Source of the DNA: Arenibacter sp. F20364
GTDB lineage: Bacteria > Bacteroidota > Bacteroidia > Flavobacteriales > Flavobacteriaceae
Assembly (NCBI RefSeq): GCF_023015905.1
Contig: NZ_JALKBD010000007.1
Location: forward strand, 124,001-188,000
Length of the DNA: 64,000 nucleotides
Reading direction: 5' to 3'
The notes below the pieces were generated by a model. That model saw only the letters and a list, made by a program, of their open reading frames with translations. It had not been told where the DNA came from and did not search any database. This document shows, in pieces, positions 43,532-52,529 of this stretch (the stretch's first letter is position 1; each line of letters opens with the position of its first letter). A program made the position numbers and the translations under genes.

Positions 43532-44800
43532 TTAATAAGCCCAAGAGGACCTCATTGGTTGATCTATTAATCTATTGGCCTCCTCATCATTGATAAATTC
43601 CTGTTTTACCGGATCAAACTCCAACGTACGTCCTAATCTCAAGGCGATAATACCCATGTTTACAACGGTGGCCGAACGATGGCCATTCTCTTCATTAAGC
43701 GCAAATTTCTGTCTGGTTTTTACAGATTCGGAGAATACGGTAATCTGTTCTTCTGGATCTGGAAGACTGTTTATCAAGCCCTCTATGTTTGGAATGGTAG
43801 ATTTAAATCCGTTGTATATTTTCCCATCGGGCCCTTCAATATAAGCAGCATCCTTATCACTATTTTCACCATCCAAAATAATTTGGCAACCATCGGCATA
43901 GGTATAAATAATTCTTCTCCAAGTACCAATAGCATCGTAGTGCTGCTCTGGGGCGTCCACTTCCACTTTAACAGGACTGGTGTTATCCTTACCTAAAAAA
44001 TATTGTACTGGGTCAATATAATGCTGGCCCATATCCCCCAGTCCTCCACCATCGTAATCCCAATATCCCCTGAAGGTTCCATGAACCCTATGCGGATGAT
44101 ATGGCTTCTCCGGTGCCGGTCCCAGCCACATATTATAGTCCAACTCTGCTGGTACGGGTTGTGGCGTTAGATTTTCCTTGCCTACCCAATAAAATTTCCA
44201 GTTAAATCCCGTAACCCCGCTAATGGTAACTTTTAATGGCCACCCTAGGGCACCACTATCAACCACTTTCTTTAATTTCTTTACGGGAGTACCCATTCCG
44301 TAAAAATTATCCTTAAAACGGAACCAAGTATTTAAACGGAACATCTTCCCATGCAGCTGCATTGCCTCCACTACCTTTTTACCTTCACCTATAGTCCTGG
44401 TCATTGGTTTTTCACACCATACATCCTTACCTGCTTCAGCCGCCATAATGGACATAAGACCATGCCAGTGCGGAGGAGTTGCAATATGAACGATATCAAC
44501 ATCCGGCCTCTGTAAAACTTCCCTAAAATCCCTATACCCCTTTACGCTGCTTCCAACTTTCTGAAGGGTACTGGACAAATGATTGGCATCCGCATCACAA
44601 ATGGCCAACAATCGTGTTCCTTCATAATCCAAATGTCCCTGACCCATGCCCCCTACACCAATTACTGCTTTTGTTAATTGATCGCTGGGCGGTATAAAGT
44701 TGGTTCCACCCATTACATGTCTCGGAATAATGCTGATACCTGCAGCTGCCACAAGGGACCTTTTTACAAAATCCCTACGGCTGGTTGATTTTTTCTCCAT
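43532..44800 (-). CDS. Gfo/Idh/MocA-family oxidoreductase, Tat-exported
   Basis: 422 residues. Twin-arginine signal (TSRRDFVKRSLVAAAGISIIP). Rossmann core (KAVIGVGGMGQGHLDY), EKP signature (DVWCEKPMTRTIGEGKKVVEAM) and C-terminal substrate domain (RGYWDYDGGGLGDMGQHYIDPVQYFLG). It probably oxidises a sugar hydroxyl to a 3-keto sugar in the periplasm, supplying the DUF1080 protein encoded next. It is the first gene of the pair; the regulator gene lies 144 bases further upstream. Confidence 0.9.
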   Translation of the reverse strand: MEKKSTSRRDFVKRSLVAAAGISIIPRHVMGGTNFIPPSDQLTKAVIGVGGMGQGHLDYEGTRLLAICDADANHLSSTLQKVGSSVKGYRDFREVLQRPDVDIVHIATPPHWHGLMSIMAAEAGKDVWCEKPMTRTIGEGKKVVEAMQLHGKMFRLNTWFRFKDNFYGMGTPVKKLKKVVDSGALGWPLKVTISGVTGFNWKFYWVGKENLTPQPVPAELDYNMWLGPAPEKPYHPHRVHGTFRGYWDYDGGGLGDMGQHYIDPVQYFLGKDNTSPVKVEVDAPEQHYDAIGTWRRIIYTYADGCQIILDGENSDKDAAYIEGPDGKIYNGFKSTIPNIEGLINSLPDPEEQITVFSESVKTRQKFALNEENGHRSATVVNMGIIALRLGRTLEFDPVKQEFINDEEANRLIDQPMRSSWAY

Positions 44801-44944
44801 CTATACTTATTATATTAATTATTTGAAGTTTTGATATTTATTCCAACAAAGAAACACAAGGATGCGTAAAAAAAGGGGTAACGTTTGGGGTAATGGATTT
44901 GAAAAATAAAGAAATATGGACCTAATCCTATGCAATTCGGAGTA

Positions 44945-47266
44945 TTATAAGGTGTGTCCCACAACCATGTCCTCAAATTTCATAGCATAGGTCTCACCGT
45001 ATATCTTTTCATAAAGCTTGGCAAAATTGTCGTAAACCGTATGCGCCAAGCTCAATTTTCCTTGTCTGATGAGAATTTGTAATTTTATTTGAAGTGCATT
45101 CTCGTTTAAATCGTCATAGATATACATCACGGACGCAAGATCGTACATTAAGGAACTGTGCTTTTCCATGTCCAGAACTTTGGAGACATCATAACAAAAC
45201 TCTATGATTCTATTACTCATTGTCTCTACAATGGGATCTAACCAGGAGTCACTCATATTAACAAAAAATCGATCTTCTTTTAATATAGACAACAACCTGG
45301 GCAATTGTTCTTCCAAATAGGCCACCGTTACCCCGCTTCTACCCAGATCACTTAAATAAATTAAAACGTCCTGATAATCACAAAAACAATCCTTCCCAAT
45401 TTCCAGTAACCAGTTTTTATCACGAAATGCCAAATTCATTTCCTTGGCAGCCGACAAAATGGTCCTCAGGTTCTGTATATTGGTCCCTCTGGTGTTCTTG
45501 GCGTTCTTTGGACTCATCCCGGGCCAAAGTGCTTCTGTAAGTTTTTTTGTGCTTATTCCATCCTTGTCTGACAGACTGTTTAACAAGACAATAACAAATA
45601 ACTGTTTTAACTTGGGGGACAATTTTTTGGCAATATCGACACCTTCAGAGTTTATTATCCGAAGTGGTCCAAAACAAAGTATTTTTTCAGAGTAAGTATC
45701 GGCACCTGTCAACGCCGTATTGACCAATTCATTTTCAAGGTCAGGAGACACAGACTTCTCCTTGGATTTGACCTCTCTTTTTTTCCAAAACTTAAGACCG
45801 AGAAAAATAAGAAAAATAGCGGCAATCGCTATTCCCAGTTTACTATAAAAAGATAATCCTTCAGGATTATACACGTCTATTTTATGGTATTCCTTGGCAA
45901 TTTCAAAAGCGTTTAGTTCACGTTTCCAAATTTTAATATTGGCTAGGTATCCCATAAAAAACTCTTGCCATAAATTACTTCCTATTACGATATTATAGTC
46001 GGACGTATCATAATCCTCAATGAGTTTTATCTTATCCGTCTGTACGCCATTTATAAAAAATAAAAGTTCATTGTTCAATTTGGAATGCACCAAAGCAACA
46101 TGGGTCCATTCGTTTAAGGGCACTGGGGACGTCTGCGATATATAATCCTTAATATCGGCCATGGTAAAGGTTAAAAGACCTTCGTGCAACTTAAGAACAA
46201 AATTATCCCCTTTCCCTAGTATACTGTTGTTACTCTTTAGGACGGTTGGCCTAACCCAGGCCGATATGGTAAAACTCCCCTCCAAGGCCGACCTACTGTC
46301 CAAACCAGCATCTACATAAGCTCCTTCATCAAAATAACCCACCTTTCCATGAATTTCATCATCTAGTATCTTTATGTTATTTACGATAAGTTCTTTATTG
46401 TTTTTCCTAATAGTGTTTTTAATCGTTGCACCAAAAGTAAAATGGTCTGTTAGACCGTATTCAAAATCCAAGGGAAAACCGATAAACTCCTTAAGATTAT
46501 CACGATTTTCCGGAGTGGTATAAATAATATCCGGAGAAAAATAATACCCGGCTTTATGCGGTATAAAAACCGGCAGGCTCTCATCTAGGTAAATTGGAAG
46601 ACTAAAATGCCCGTTGACAACAAGGTTGCTTTGGTTTTTGAAGCTTACTCCAAACAATATTCCTTCTTTGGACCTTACCGTTCCAAATACCTTGTTCTTC
46701 TTATTCAGGCCAAAGACAATACTATCTGCTACAGGAAAAAACTCAGGGTCAATTTGAATAAAATTGGGCATCTTTCCAGATTGCCTCCAAATATCCGTAA
46801 AAACACTATCATTTAAATATTCCTGATCCCACACTCTAACCGCCCCCAATTCCTTCTTGGTACCAAATTTCGAAGAAACTTGCCCATTAGGCAAGGTATC
46901 CAATTGAATGGCTTCTACATTTTGCATTGGTATCTGTGGAACCCATGCCTGAGGAAAGAAGTCCTTTGCAAAAACATTATCGCTTACCAATATGAGCGAA
47001 TCATTTTTTCCAATTAATTGTTTTAAAAGAGGATCGTAATTTTCCCGATACTTTGAAATATAAAGAGCTATAGAAGTTTTACCATTAAGAAGAACAGGTA
47101 AATTATCAGTGGTAATCCGATCAATATCTATTAAAACGTGGGAATTTAGGCGTATAGTCCATTTATCCTCTTCTGGAAGAAGTTGATACTCCTGTGCTGT
47201 TCCCACTTCCCACAAAAGAAGTAAAAACAACAAGTAAAATTTAGAAAGTGGACTTCTTCTTTGCAA
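44945..47266 (-). CDS. Membrane-spanning LamG / winged-helix regulator
   Basis: 773 residues. Signal peptide (1-24, ending GTAQ), a periplasmic region of unknown fold (25-300), a LamG/concanavalin-like domain (about 305-460: GSFTISAWVRPTVLKSNNSILGKGDNFVLKL, LANIKIWKRELNAFEIA), one membrane helix (about 475-493), and a cytoplasmic SARP-like part: a winged helix (about 527-605, CFGPLRIIN, LSPKLKQLFVIVLL) and a BTAD-like helical domain (about 610-770). This reads as a one-component sensor that binds carbohydrate outside and DNA inside. The start is TTG at 47266: a TAA lies 6 bases upstream and the signal peptide follows at once. Candidate regulator of the neighbouring sugar genes. Confidence 0.75.
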   Translation of the reverse strand: MQRRSPLSKFYLLFLLLLWEVGTAQEYQLLPEEDKWTIRLNSHVLIDIDRITTDNLPVLLNGKTSIALYISKYRENYDPLLKQLIGKNDSLILVSDNVFAKDFFPQAWVPQIPMQNVEAIQLDTLPNGQVSSKFGTKKELGAVRVWDQEYLNDSVFTDIWRQSGKMPNFIQIDPEFFPVADSIVFGLNKKNKVFGTVRSKEGILFGVSFKNQSNLVVNGHFSLPIYLDESLPVFIPHKAGYYFSPDIIYTTPENRDNLKEFIGFPLDFEYGLTDHFTFGATIKNTIRKNNKELIVNNIKILDDEIHGKVGYFDEGAYVDAGLDSRSALEGSFTISAWVRPTVLKSNNSILGKGDNFVLKLHEGLLTFTMADIKDYISQTSPVPLNEWTHVALVHSKLNNELLFFINGVQTDKIKLIEDYDTSDYNIVIGSNLWQEFFMGYLANIKIWKRELNAFEIAKEYHKIDVYNPEGLSFYSKLGIAIAAIFLIFLGLKFWKKREVKSKEKSVSPDLENELVNTALTGADTYSEKILCFGPLRIINSEGVDIAKKLSPKLKQLFVIVLLNSLSDKDGISTKKLTEALWPGMSPKNAKNTRGTNIQNLRTILSAAKEMNLAFRDKNWLLEIGKDCFCDYQDVLIYLSDLGRSGVTVAYLEEQLPRLLSILKEDRFFVNMSDSWLDPIVETMSNRIIEFCYDVSKVLDMEKHSSLMYDLASVMYIYDDLNENALQIKLQILIRQGKLSLAHTVYDNFAKLYEKIYGETYAMKFEDMVVGHTL

Positions 47267-47427
47267 TATTTACGTAATAATCCCGCGCAGGGCATTTCTA
47301 TCAACTACGCAATTTACTAAGAATAAATAAAATTTCGCCTCAGGAAATTATCCTAAGTATATCCATACCGAACAATTCAATTTCGAGGCCTAGAAGTACC
47401 CTCTCCTTTACGAAAGCTGCGAACGGC

Positions 47428-49212
47428 TTACATCCTTTCGGGCACCTGAATCCCCAAAAGATTAAAAGCAGATTTGATGACCTCACCAACTTTCTTGGCC
47501 AATTGAATCCTAAATATTTTTTTACTCCTATCCTGCTCCCCTAATATGGATACATTTTGATAAAAAGAATTGAACTCTTTAACCAAATCATAAGTGTAAT
47601 TGGCAATGAGAGCCGGACTATAGTTATCGGCTGCCAATTGGATAGTTTCGGGAAACAACTGCAATTGTTTTAACAACTCTTTCTCCTTTTCATGCAAATC
47701 AATCAAGGTTTGGGAGCTGTTCAAGTTTTGTTCCAATTCTTCCGCCTTTCTTAGAATAGATTGAATCCGAGCATAGGTATATTGAATAAAAGGCCCCGTA
47801 TTTCCCTGAAAATCCACAGACTCCTCCGGATTGAACAAGATCCTCTTCTTTGGATCCACCTTAAGTATATAGTACTTTAACGCCCCGAGCCCAATAATTT
47901 TATAAAGTTCTTTTTTCTCCTCCAAGGAGTAATCTTCCAACTTGCCCAATTCCTCAGAAATATCAGCTGCAGTTTGGGTCATATCGTCCATTAACTCATC
48001 GGCATCTACTACGGTACCTTCCCTGCTCTTCATTTTTCCACTTGGCAAGTCTACCATACCATAACTTAGGTGGTACAGCTTTTCCGCCCAAGAAAATCCT
48101 AATTTCTGTAGAATAAGAAACAATACTTTAAAGTGGTAATCCTGCTCATTGCCCACAGTATAGACCATACCGCCAACATCAGGGTTATCCTTTACCCTTT
48201 GTATGGCCGTTCCTATATCCTGGGTCATATACACTGCCGTACCATCTGAACGGAGTACAATTTTTTCATCCAGACCCTCGTCCGTTAAATCTATCCAAAC
48301 ACTGCCATCTTCCTTTTTATAAAAGACCCCCCTTTGCAACCCATCCTCCACAAAATCCTTGCCCAACAAATAGGTATTGCTCTCGTAATACAGTTGATCA
48401 AAATCAACTCCCATGTTTTTGTAGGTTACGTCAAAACCATCATATACCCACTGGTTCATTTTTTTCCACAACCCTACCACCTCTTCATCGCCGGCCTCCC
48501 ATTTCCTGAGCATTTCCTGTGCTTCCAACAGGATGGGCGCCTCCTTTTGTGCTACTTTTTCATCTATTCCATTGGAAATCATGGCAGCAATTTCCGCCTT
48601 ATAGGCCTTGTCAAAAGCCACGTAATAGTTTCCCACCAATTTATCCCCTTTAAGCCCTGAACTCTCTGGTGTTTCCCCATTGCCAAAACGCTTCCAAGCC
48701 AACATACTTTTACAAATATGTATACCCCTGTCATTAATGATCTGCGTCTTATACACCTTCTTCCCGGAAGCCTTGAGGATTTCTGCCACGGAATATCCCA
48801 ACAAATTGTTTCGGACATGTCCCAAATGCAGAGGCTTATTAGTATTGGGCGAAGAATATTCCACCATTATCGCCTCCTTTTCCCCTTGGGCTACCAATCC
48901 AAAATCTTGTCGATTCCTTATACCGTCAAAAAAATCAAGGTAATATTTATTACTTATAGTGATATTTAAAAATCCTTTGACCACATTAAAATCGGTCACC
49001 TCTTCCACTTCATCTCTTAAAAATTGCCCTATTTGTTCCCCTATTTGAACAGGATTTCCTTTTACAAATCGCAACATGGGAAAAATAACCGCAGTTATAT
49101 CGCCCGCAAAATCTTTTCGTGTGGGTTGAAATTCTACCGTTGGCAAATCAACTTTATAAATAGAGGCAACGGCTTCTTTTACCTTTAGGGTAAGGACTTC
49201 TTGAATGTTCAT
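47428..49212 (-). CDS. argS: Arginyl-tRNA synthetase
   Basis: 594 residues, normal length. The N-terminal additional domain (TRKDFAGDITAVIFPMLRF), HIGH box as HLGHVRNN, KMSK-like loop KMKSREG and the C-terminal DALR helical domain are all present. It charges tRNA-Arg in the cytoplasm. Single gene, divergent from the hypothetical gene at 49369. Confidence 0.97.
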   Translation of the reverse strand: MNIQEVLTLKVKEAVASIYKVDLPTVEFQPTRKDFAGDITAVIFPMLRFVKGNPVQIGEQIGQFLRDEVEEVTDFNVVKGFLNITISNKYYLDFFDGIRNRQDFGLVAQGEKEAIMVEYSSPNTNKPLHLGHVRNNLLGYSVAEILKASGKKVYKTQIINDRGIHICKSMLAWKRFGNGETPESSGLKGDKLVGNYYVAFDKAYKAEIAAMISNGIDEKVAQKEAPILLEAQEMLRKWEAGDEEVVGLWKKMNQWVYDGFDVTYKNMGVDFDQLYYESNTYLLGKDFVEDGLQRGVFYKKEDGSVWIDLTDEGLDEKIVLRSDGTAVYMTQDIGTAIQRVKDNPDVGGMVYTVGNEQDYHFKVLFLILQKLGFSWAEKLYHLSYGMVDLPSGKMKSREGTVVDADELMDDMTQTAADISEELGKLEDYSLEEKKELYKIIGLGALKYYILKVDPKKRILFNPEESVDFQGNTGPFIQYTYARIQSILRKAEELEQNLNSSQTLIDLHEKEKELLKQLQLFPETIQLAADNYSPALIANYTYDLVKEFNSFYQNVSILGEQDRSKKIFRIQLAKKVGEVIKSAFNLLGIQVPERM

Positions 49213-49368
49213 GAATTTCGGCGTTTACGGCTGCAAAATTAAGCATTTTTTATTCTTTACCCTTTAAGTTCACGAGAAGTAGACCACAAAGAGTCAAGTT
49301 TTTTTTAACTTTATATTCCTTGATGGGTACAAGTACAATAATTAACTTGATTTATTACTAACTAATTT

Positions 49369-49794
49369 ATGCTTTTAAACGTTTCCTATAATAACAAAGA
49401 GATCACTAGAAAAATTGATGAAGAAGTAGGAAAACCTTTTACTTTAAAGGAACGCTTTGCCTTGGATGGAATTGGATCTCCAAAATTGTTCATTGTGGAC
49501 AGTAGCCCTGAAATTAACAACCTTTTGTTATTGGACAACAACACCGATACTTGCAACATAGAATTGCGCCCAAAAGGAATCATAATCCGTTTTAGATCCC
49601 TATTGGAAACTTTTGGACTTGTCATTCCCTATTACAAGTTTACCCTTTACAAGACCGATCTAGGCATCTACACTATTTACAGGGACCAATACTTTATCAA
49701 GGTAAGATCCGATACCAAGGCCGTACAGAAATTTTTCACAAAATTATTGGGGCACAGGGCAGACAATGCCCCGACCAACATTGAGGATATTTAA
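49369..49794 (+). CDS. Conserved hypothetical protein (141 aa)
   Basis: 141 residues, soluble, alpha/beta, no signal peptide. Visible segments: LKERFALDGIGSPKLFIVD, NIELRPKGIIIRFRSLLETFGLVIPYYK and AVQKFFTKLLGHR. No catalytic motif. The size and mid-protein strands recall a small PH- or lipocalin-like fold, but I do not recognise the family. It starts 156 bases from argS on the other strand. Confidence 0.7.
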   Translation: MLLNVSYNNKEITRKIDEEVGKPFTLKERFALDGIGSPKLFIVDSSPEINNLLLLDNNTDTCNIELRPKGIIIRFRSLLETFGLVIPYYKFTLYKTDLGIYTIYRDQYFIKVRSDTKAVQKFFTKLLGHRADNAPTNIEDI

Positions 49795-49815
49795 TACTTT
49801 ATTTATGTTTGACTA

Positions 49816-49850
49816 TTACTCGATAATCGAGATTAAAACCTGCTTGCCAG
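49816..49850 (-). repeat. Dispersed intergenic repeat, copy 3 (partial, reverse)
   Basis: The reverse strand reads CTGGCAAGCAGG then TTTTAATC and the palindrome CTCGATTATCGAG, matching the right end of copies 1 and 2. The left end of the repeat is missing. Confidence 0.65.
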
Positions 49851-50020
49851 ACTTTAGATATGATGTATAAATATTAGTTATAGAATGGCCACAATAACTG
49901 CCCTACCCAATATTTAGCTTTTTATTACCTTGTCCCAAAATCCATATTATCAAAATAATTAATTCCTACCGTAAAAACCCACTACTAACGATTTCCATAG
50001 GAATTCTGTCAATATCTACT

Positions 50021-51445
50021 TTGGTTGTATTCGTAGCTACGCAAGCTACATATAACACCATTGAACTGGCCTCTCTTTGGGTCAGGAATTATTTTGGCCA
50101 TTTCTATTTATATCTTGGTCTGGGGTGCGTTCTACTTTTATTGGGCATTGCAGCATCACCATTGGGAAAAATTAAATTAGGCAAGAAAAACCAAAAACCG
50201 GAATATACCGTCTGGGCCTGGACTGCCATGTTATATAGTGCCGGAATGGGATCGGGAATCTTGTTAAGGGCTGTGCAAGAACCTGTTTATATGAGGCAAA
50301 ATCCCCCTTATCCTTCGGGTTTGCCCCCAGAAATCCTTTCCTTGGAATTTACCTTTTATCAATGGGGCTTTACCGCTTGGGCCTTTTATGGCTTATTTGC
50401 TATGATTATTGGTTACTATCTTTTTGTAAGAAAGAAAAAAGTGCTTATCAGTTCAACCATAGAAAACAAAATTACAAACAAAACAGCAAGGACAAGTGTC
50501 GACATAATGACCGTTATGACCACAGTCTTTGGCTTGGTTGCGGCCATTGGACTGGGAACAACCCAGATTATGGGAGGAATAAATCACATTTCCTCCTCCA
50601 ATTTTGGCTTGTCCGCTACACTTTTTCTCACCACCATTATTTCGACCTTGGCACTCTTCTCTGCGTGGAAAGGTGTCAATAAAGGAATACAAGTATTGTC
50701 CAAAGTAAATATCCTTATCACTTTGGCAGTGCTAACTTTTACTTTTGCCCAAAGCGACATACCGTCCGTCTTGAGAAATTTTTTCAGTGCTACCCTCCAC
50801 TATATAACAGACTTTATCCCATTGAGCTTGGCATATGGAAGTTTCGATCCCGGTATTGACTTCCTTACGGAATGGACCTTCTACTATTGGGCTTTTTGGT
50901 TGGCATGGGCACCCTTTACAGGAATATTTATTGCCAGAATATCCAAAGGGCGTAGTCTAAGGCAGCTGCTACTGGGGGTATTGATCATTCCAAGTATGGG
51001 TACTTTTTTTTGGTTTTCGGTATTCGGCACATCGGCCTTTAAGCTTATTGAAGGTTGGGGTAAATACAACAGGGAATTTGACGGGGTGTTTTCCTCTATC
51101 TTTGTGTTTTTCGGCAATTATCCCTATGCCACCTTTTTAAATATTACCACGGTTATATTATTGATCGGCTTTTTGGTAACCTCCGTGGATTCGGCTGTTT
51201 TTGTATTGAGCATGTTTTCGGATAAGGGCAAAAAAGACCCTAGCAAGAAACATCGGCTAATTTGGTCTGTTTTTATTTTTTTGGCCGCAATTGCATTAAT
51301 TCTATTGGGCCATGCAAAACCTGAGGTAAATGTTTTGATTGCTGCTCAAAAATTATTGATCATCACATCTTTACCCTTTGCTTTTTTTATGGTTTTCATG
51401 GCGTATTTATTCCTAAAGGAACTTATGGGGCACCAAAAACACTAA
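50021..51445 (+). CDS. BCCT-family (betaine/choline/carnitine) transporter
   Basis: 474 residues from the TTG at 50021, with about 11 membrane helices. BCCT features: FSAGMG-type segment (YSAGMGSGILLRAVQEP), WAFYGLFAMIIGYYLF and the WTFYYWAFWLAWAPFTGIFIARISKGR signature. The frame stays open upstream to 49898 and encodes the first half of membrane helix 1 (INSYRKNPLLTISIGILSIS), but contains no ATG. ATT at 49946 (IIKIINSYRKN) would give the expected N-terminus. So the true start is probably a non-ATG codon near 49946, or the start was mutated. Substrate: a quaternary-ammonium osmolyte, by family. Confidence 0.88.
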   Translation: MVVFVATQATYNTIELASLWVRNYFGHFYLYLGLGCVLLLLGIAASPLGKIKLGKKNQKPEYTVWAWTAMLYSAGMGSGILLRAVQEPVYMRQNPPYPSGLPPEILSLEFTFYQWGFTAWAFYGLFAMIIGYYLFVRKKKVLISSTIENKITNKTARTSVDIMTVMTTVFGLVAAIGLGTTQIMGGINHISSSNFGLSATLFLTTIISTLALFSAWKGVNKGIQVLSKVNILITLAVLTFTFAQSDIPSVLRNFFSATLHYITDFIPLSLAYGSFDPGIDFLTEWTFYYWAFWLAWAPFTGIFIARISKGRSLRQLLLGVLIIPSMGTFFWFSVFGTSAFKLIEGWGKYNREFDGVFSSIFVFFGNYPYATFLNITTVILLIGFLVTSVDSAVFVLSMFSDKGKKDPSKKHRLIWSVFIFLAAIALILLGHAKPEVNVLIAAQKLLIITSLPFAFFMVFMAYLFLKELMGHQKH

Positions 51446-51485
51446 CCCCTTAGCAAAAAATAAGCCCCTTAAAAAGTGTTAGAAT

Positions 51486-52430
51486 TTATTGATTTTTAGG
51501 AAGAAATACCTCGGCCATCATACATCGCGCACTTCCTCCTCCACAAGTTTCAATAGTATCCAAGGAGCTATGGATAATGGCACAGTGCTTTTCTATAGTT
51601 TGAATCTGTTGTGGTTTTAAACTATTGTATGCCGCCGTGCTCATTACCAAATATCGTTTTTCTCCCATTCCCAAGACTTGTAACATATTCCCTGCAAAAT
51701 GGTGCATTTGCTTTTCAGTAATAGCTATAATCTCTTTATCGTCTTGTTTTAAATGGTTCACTACATTCTTTTTTTCCTTTTTATCGTCGATGGAATCCAG
51801 ACAGATAACGGCAAAAGTTTCGGCCAAGCACATCATTACATTGGTATGATAAATAGGTTTTCGGGTGCCTGCCACGGATTGGTTGGCCGTGAAAACGATA
51901 GGAGTATATTCAAAATCTTCACAAAATTCTATAAATAAATCCTCGTCCGCCCTGTCCGAAAGTGCGCAATAGGCCTTCTCATTTACCCTATCCAATATAA
52001 CACTGCCGGTACCTTCCAAAAAATAACCCTCTTCCTCCGCCGAGGTATAATCCATTACATTTTCTATAACAAAGCCCCGCTGCTCCAAAAGGGCAAGAAT
52101 ATCTTCCCTGCGTTCATTTCTTCTATTCTCGGCGAACATAGGATATAGCCCCACTGTTCCATCGGCATGGAAGGAAACCCAATTATTTGGAAATATGGAA
52201 TCTGGGGTATCCAGATCCTTCTTATCATCCACCACTATAACATTTACTCCCTTTTCCCTTAAAGCCAAAACAAAGGCATCAAACTCCTGCTGTGCCTTTA
52301 CATTTATTTCCTGATTTTTTAAATCGAGGTCTTCCTGAAAGTAGTTGTTTACTGCGGTTTGCTCGTTCATTCGAAAATTCACTGGACGCACCATCAAAAT
52401 TGTATTGGTAATTTGCATTTTATTATTCAC
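51486..52430 (-). CDS. ctlX: Citrulline utilization hydrolase CtlX-type amidinohydrolase
   Basis: 314 residues of the arginine-deiminase (GME) fold: FPNNWVSFHADGTVGLYPMFAENRRNERR near residues 80-110 (substrate Asn/Asp/Arg), HTNVMMCL (catalytic His) and the nucleophile Cys in GGGSARCMMAEVF at the C-terminus. CtlX proteins hydrolyse citrulline or related ureido/guanidino compounds. The next gene upstream, at 52530, has the same fold, suggesting a shared arginine/citrulline route. Confidence 0.85.
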   Translation of the reverse strand: MNNKMQITNTILMVRPVNFRMNEQTAVNNYFQEDLDLKNQEINVKAQQEFDAFVLALREKGVNVIVVDDKKDLDTPDSIFPNNWVSFHADGTVGLYPMFAENRRNERREDILALLEQRGFVIENVMDYTSAEEEGYFLEGTGSVILDRVNEKAYCALSDRADEDLFIEFCEDFEYTPIVFTANQSVAGTRKPIYHTNVMMCLAETFAVICLDSIDDKKEKKNVVNHLKQDDKEIIAITEKQMHHFAGNMLQVLGMGEKRYLVMSTAAYNSLKPQQIQTIEKHCAIIHSSLDTIETCGGGSARCMMAEVFLPKNQ

Positions 52431-52529
52431 TTTTTACCTTAGGTATTACAAAACACTATCACATTAATCTGTGCAAAATTAGTTTATTTATTTTCCAATA
52501 TGGGTCCATATGGAAAATTTGGAAATGCA

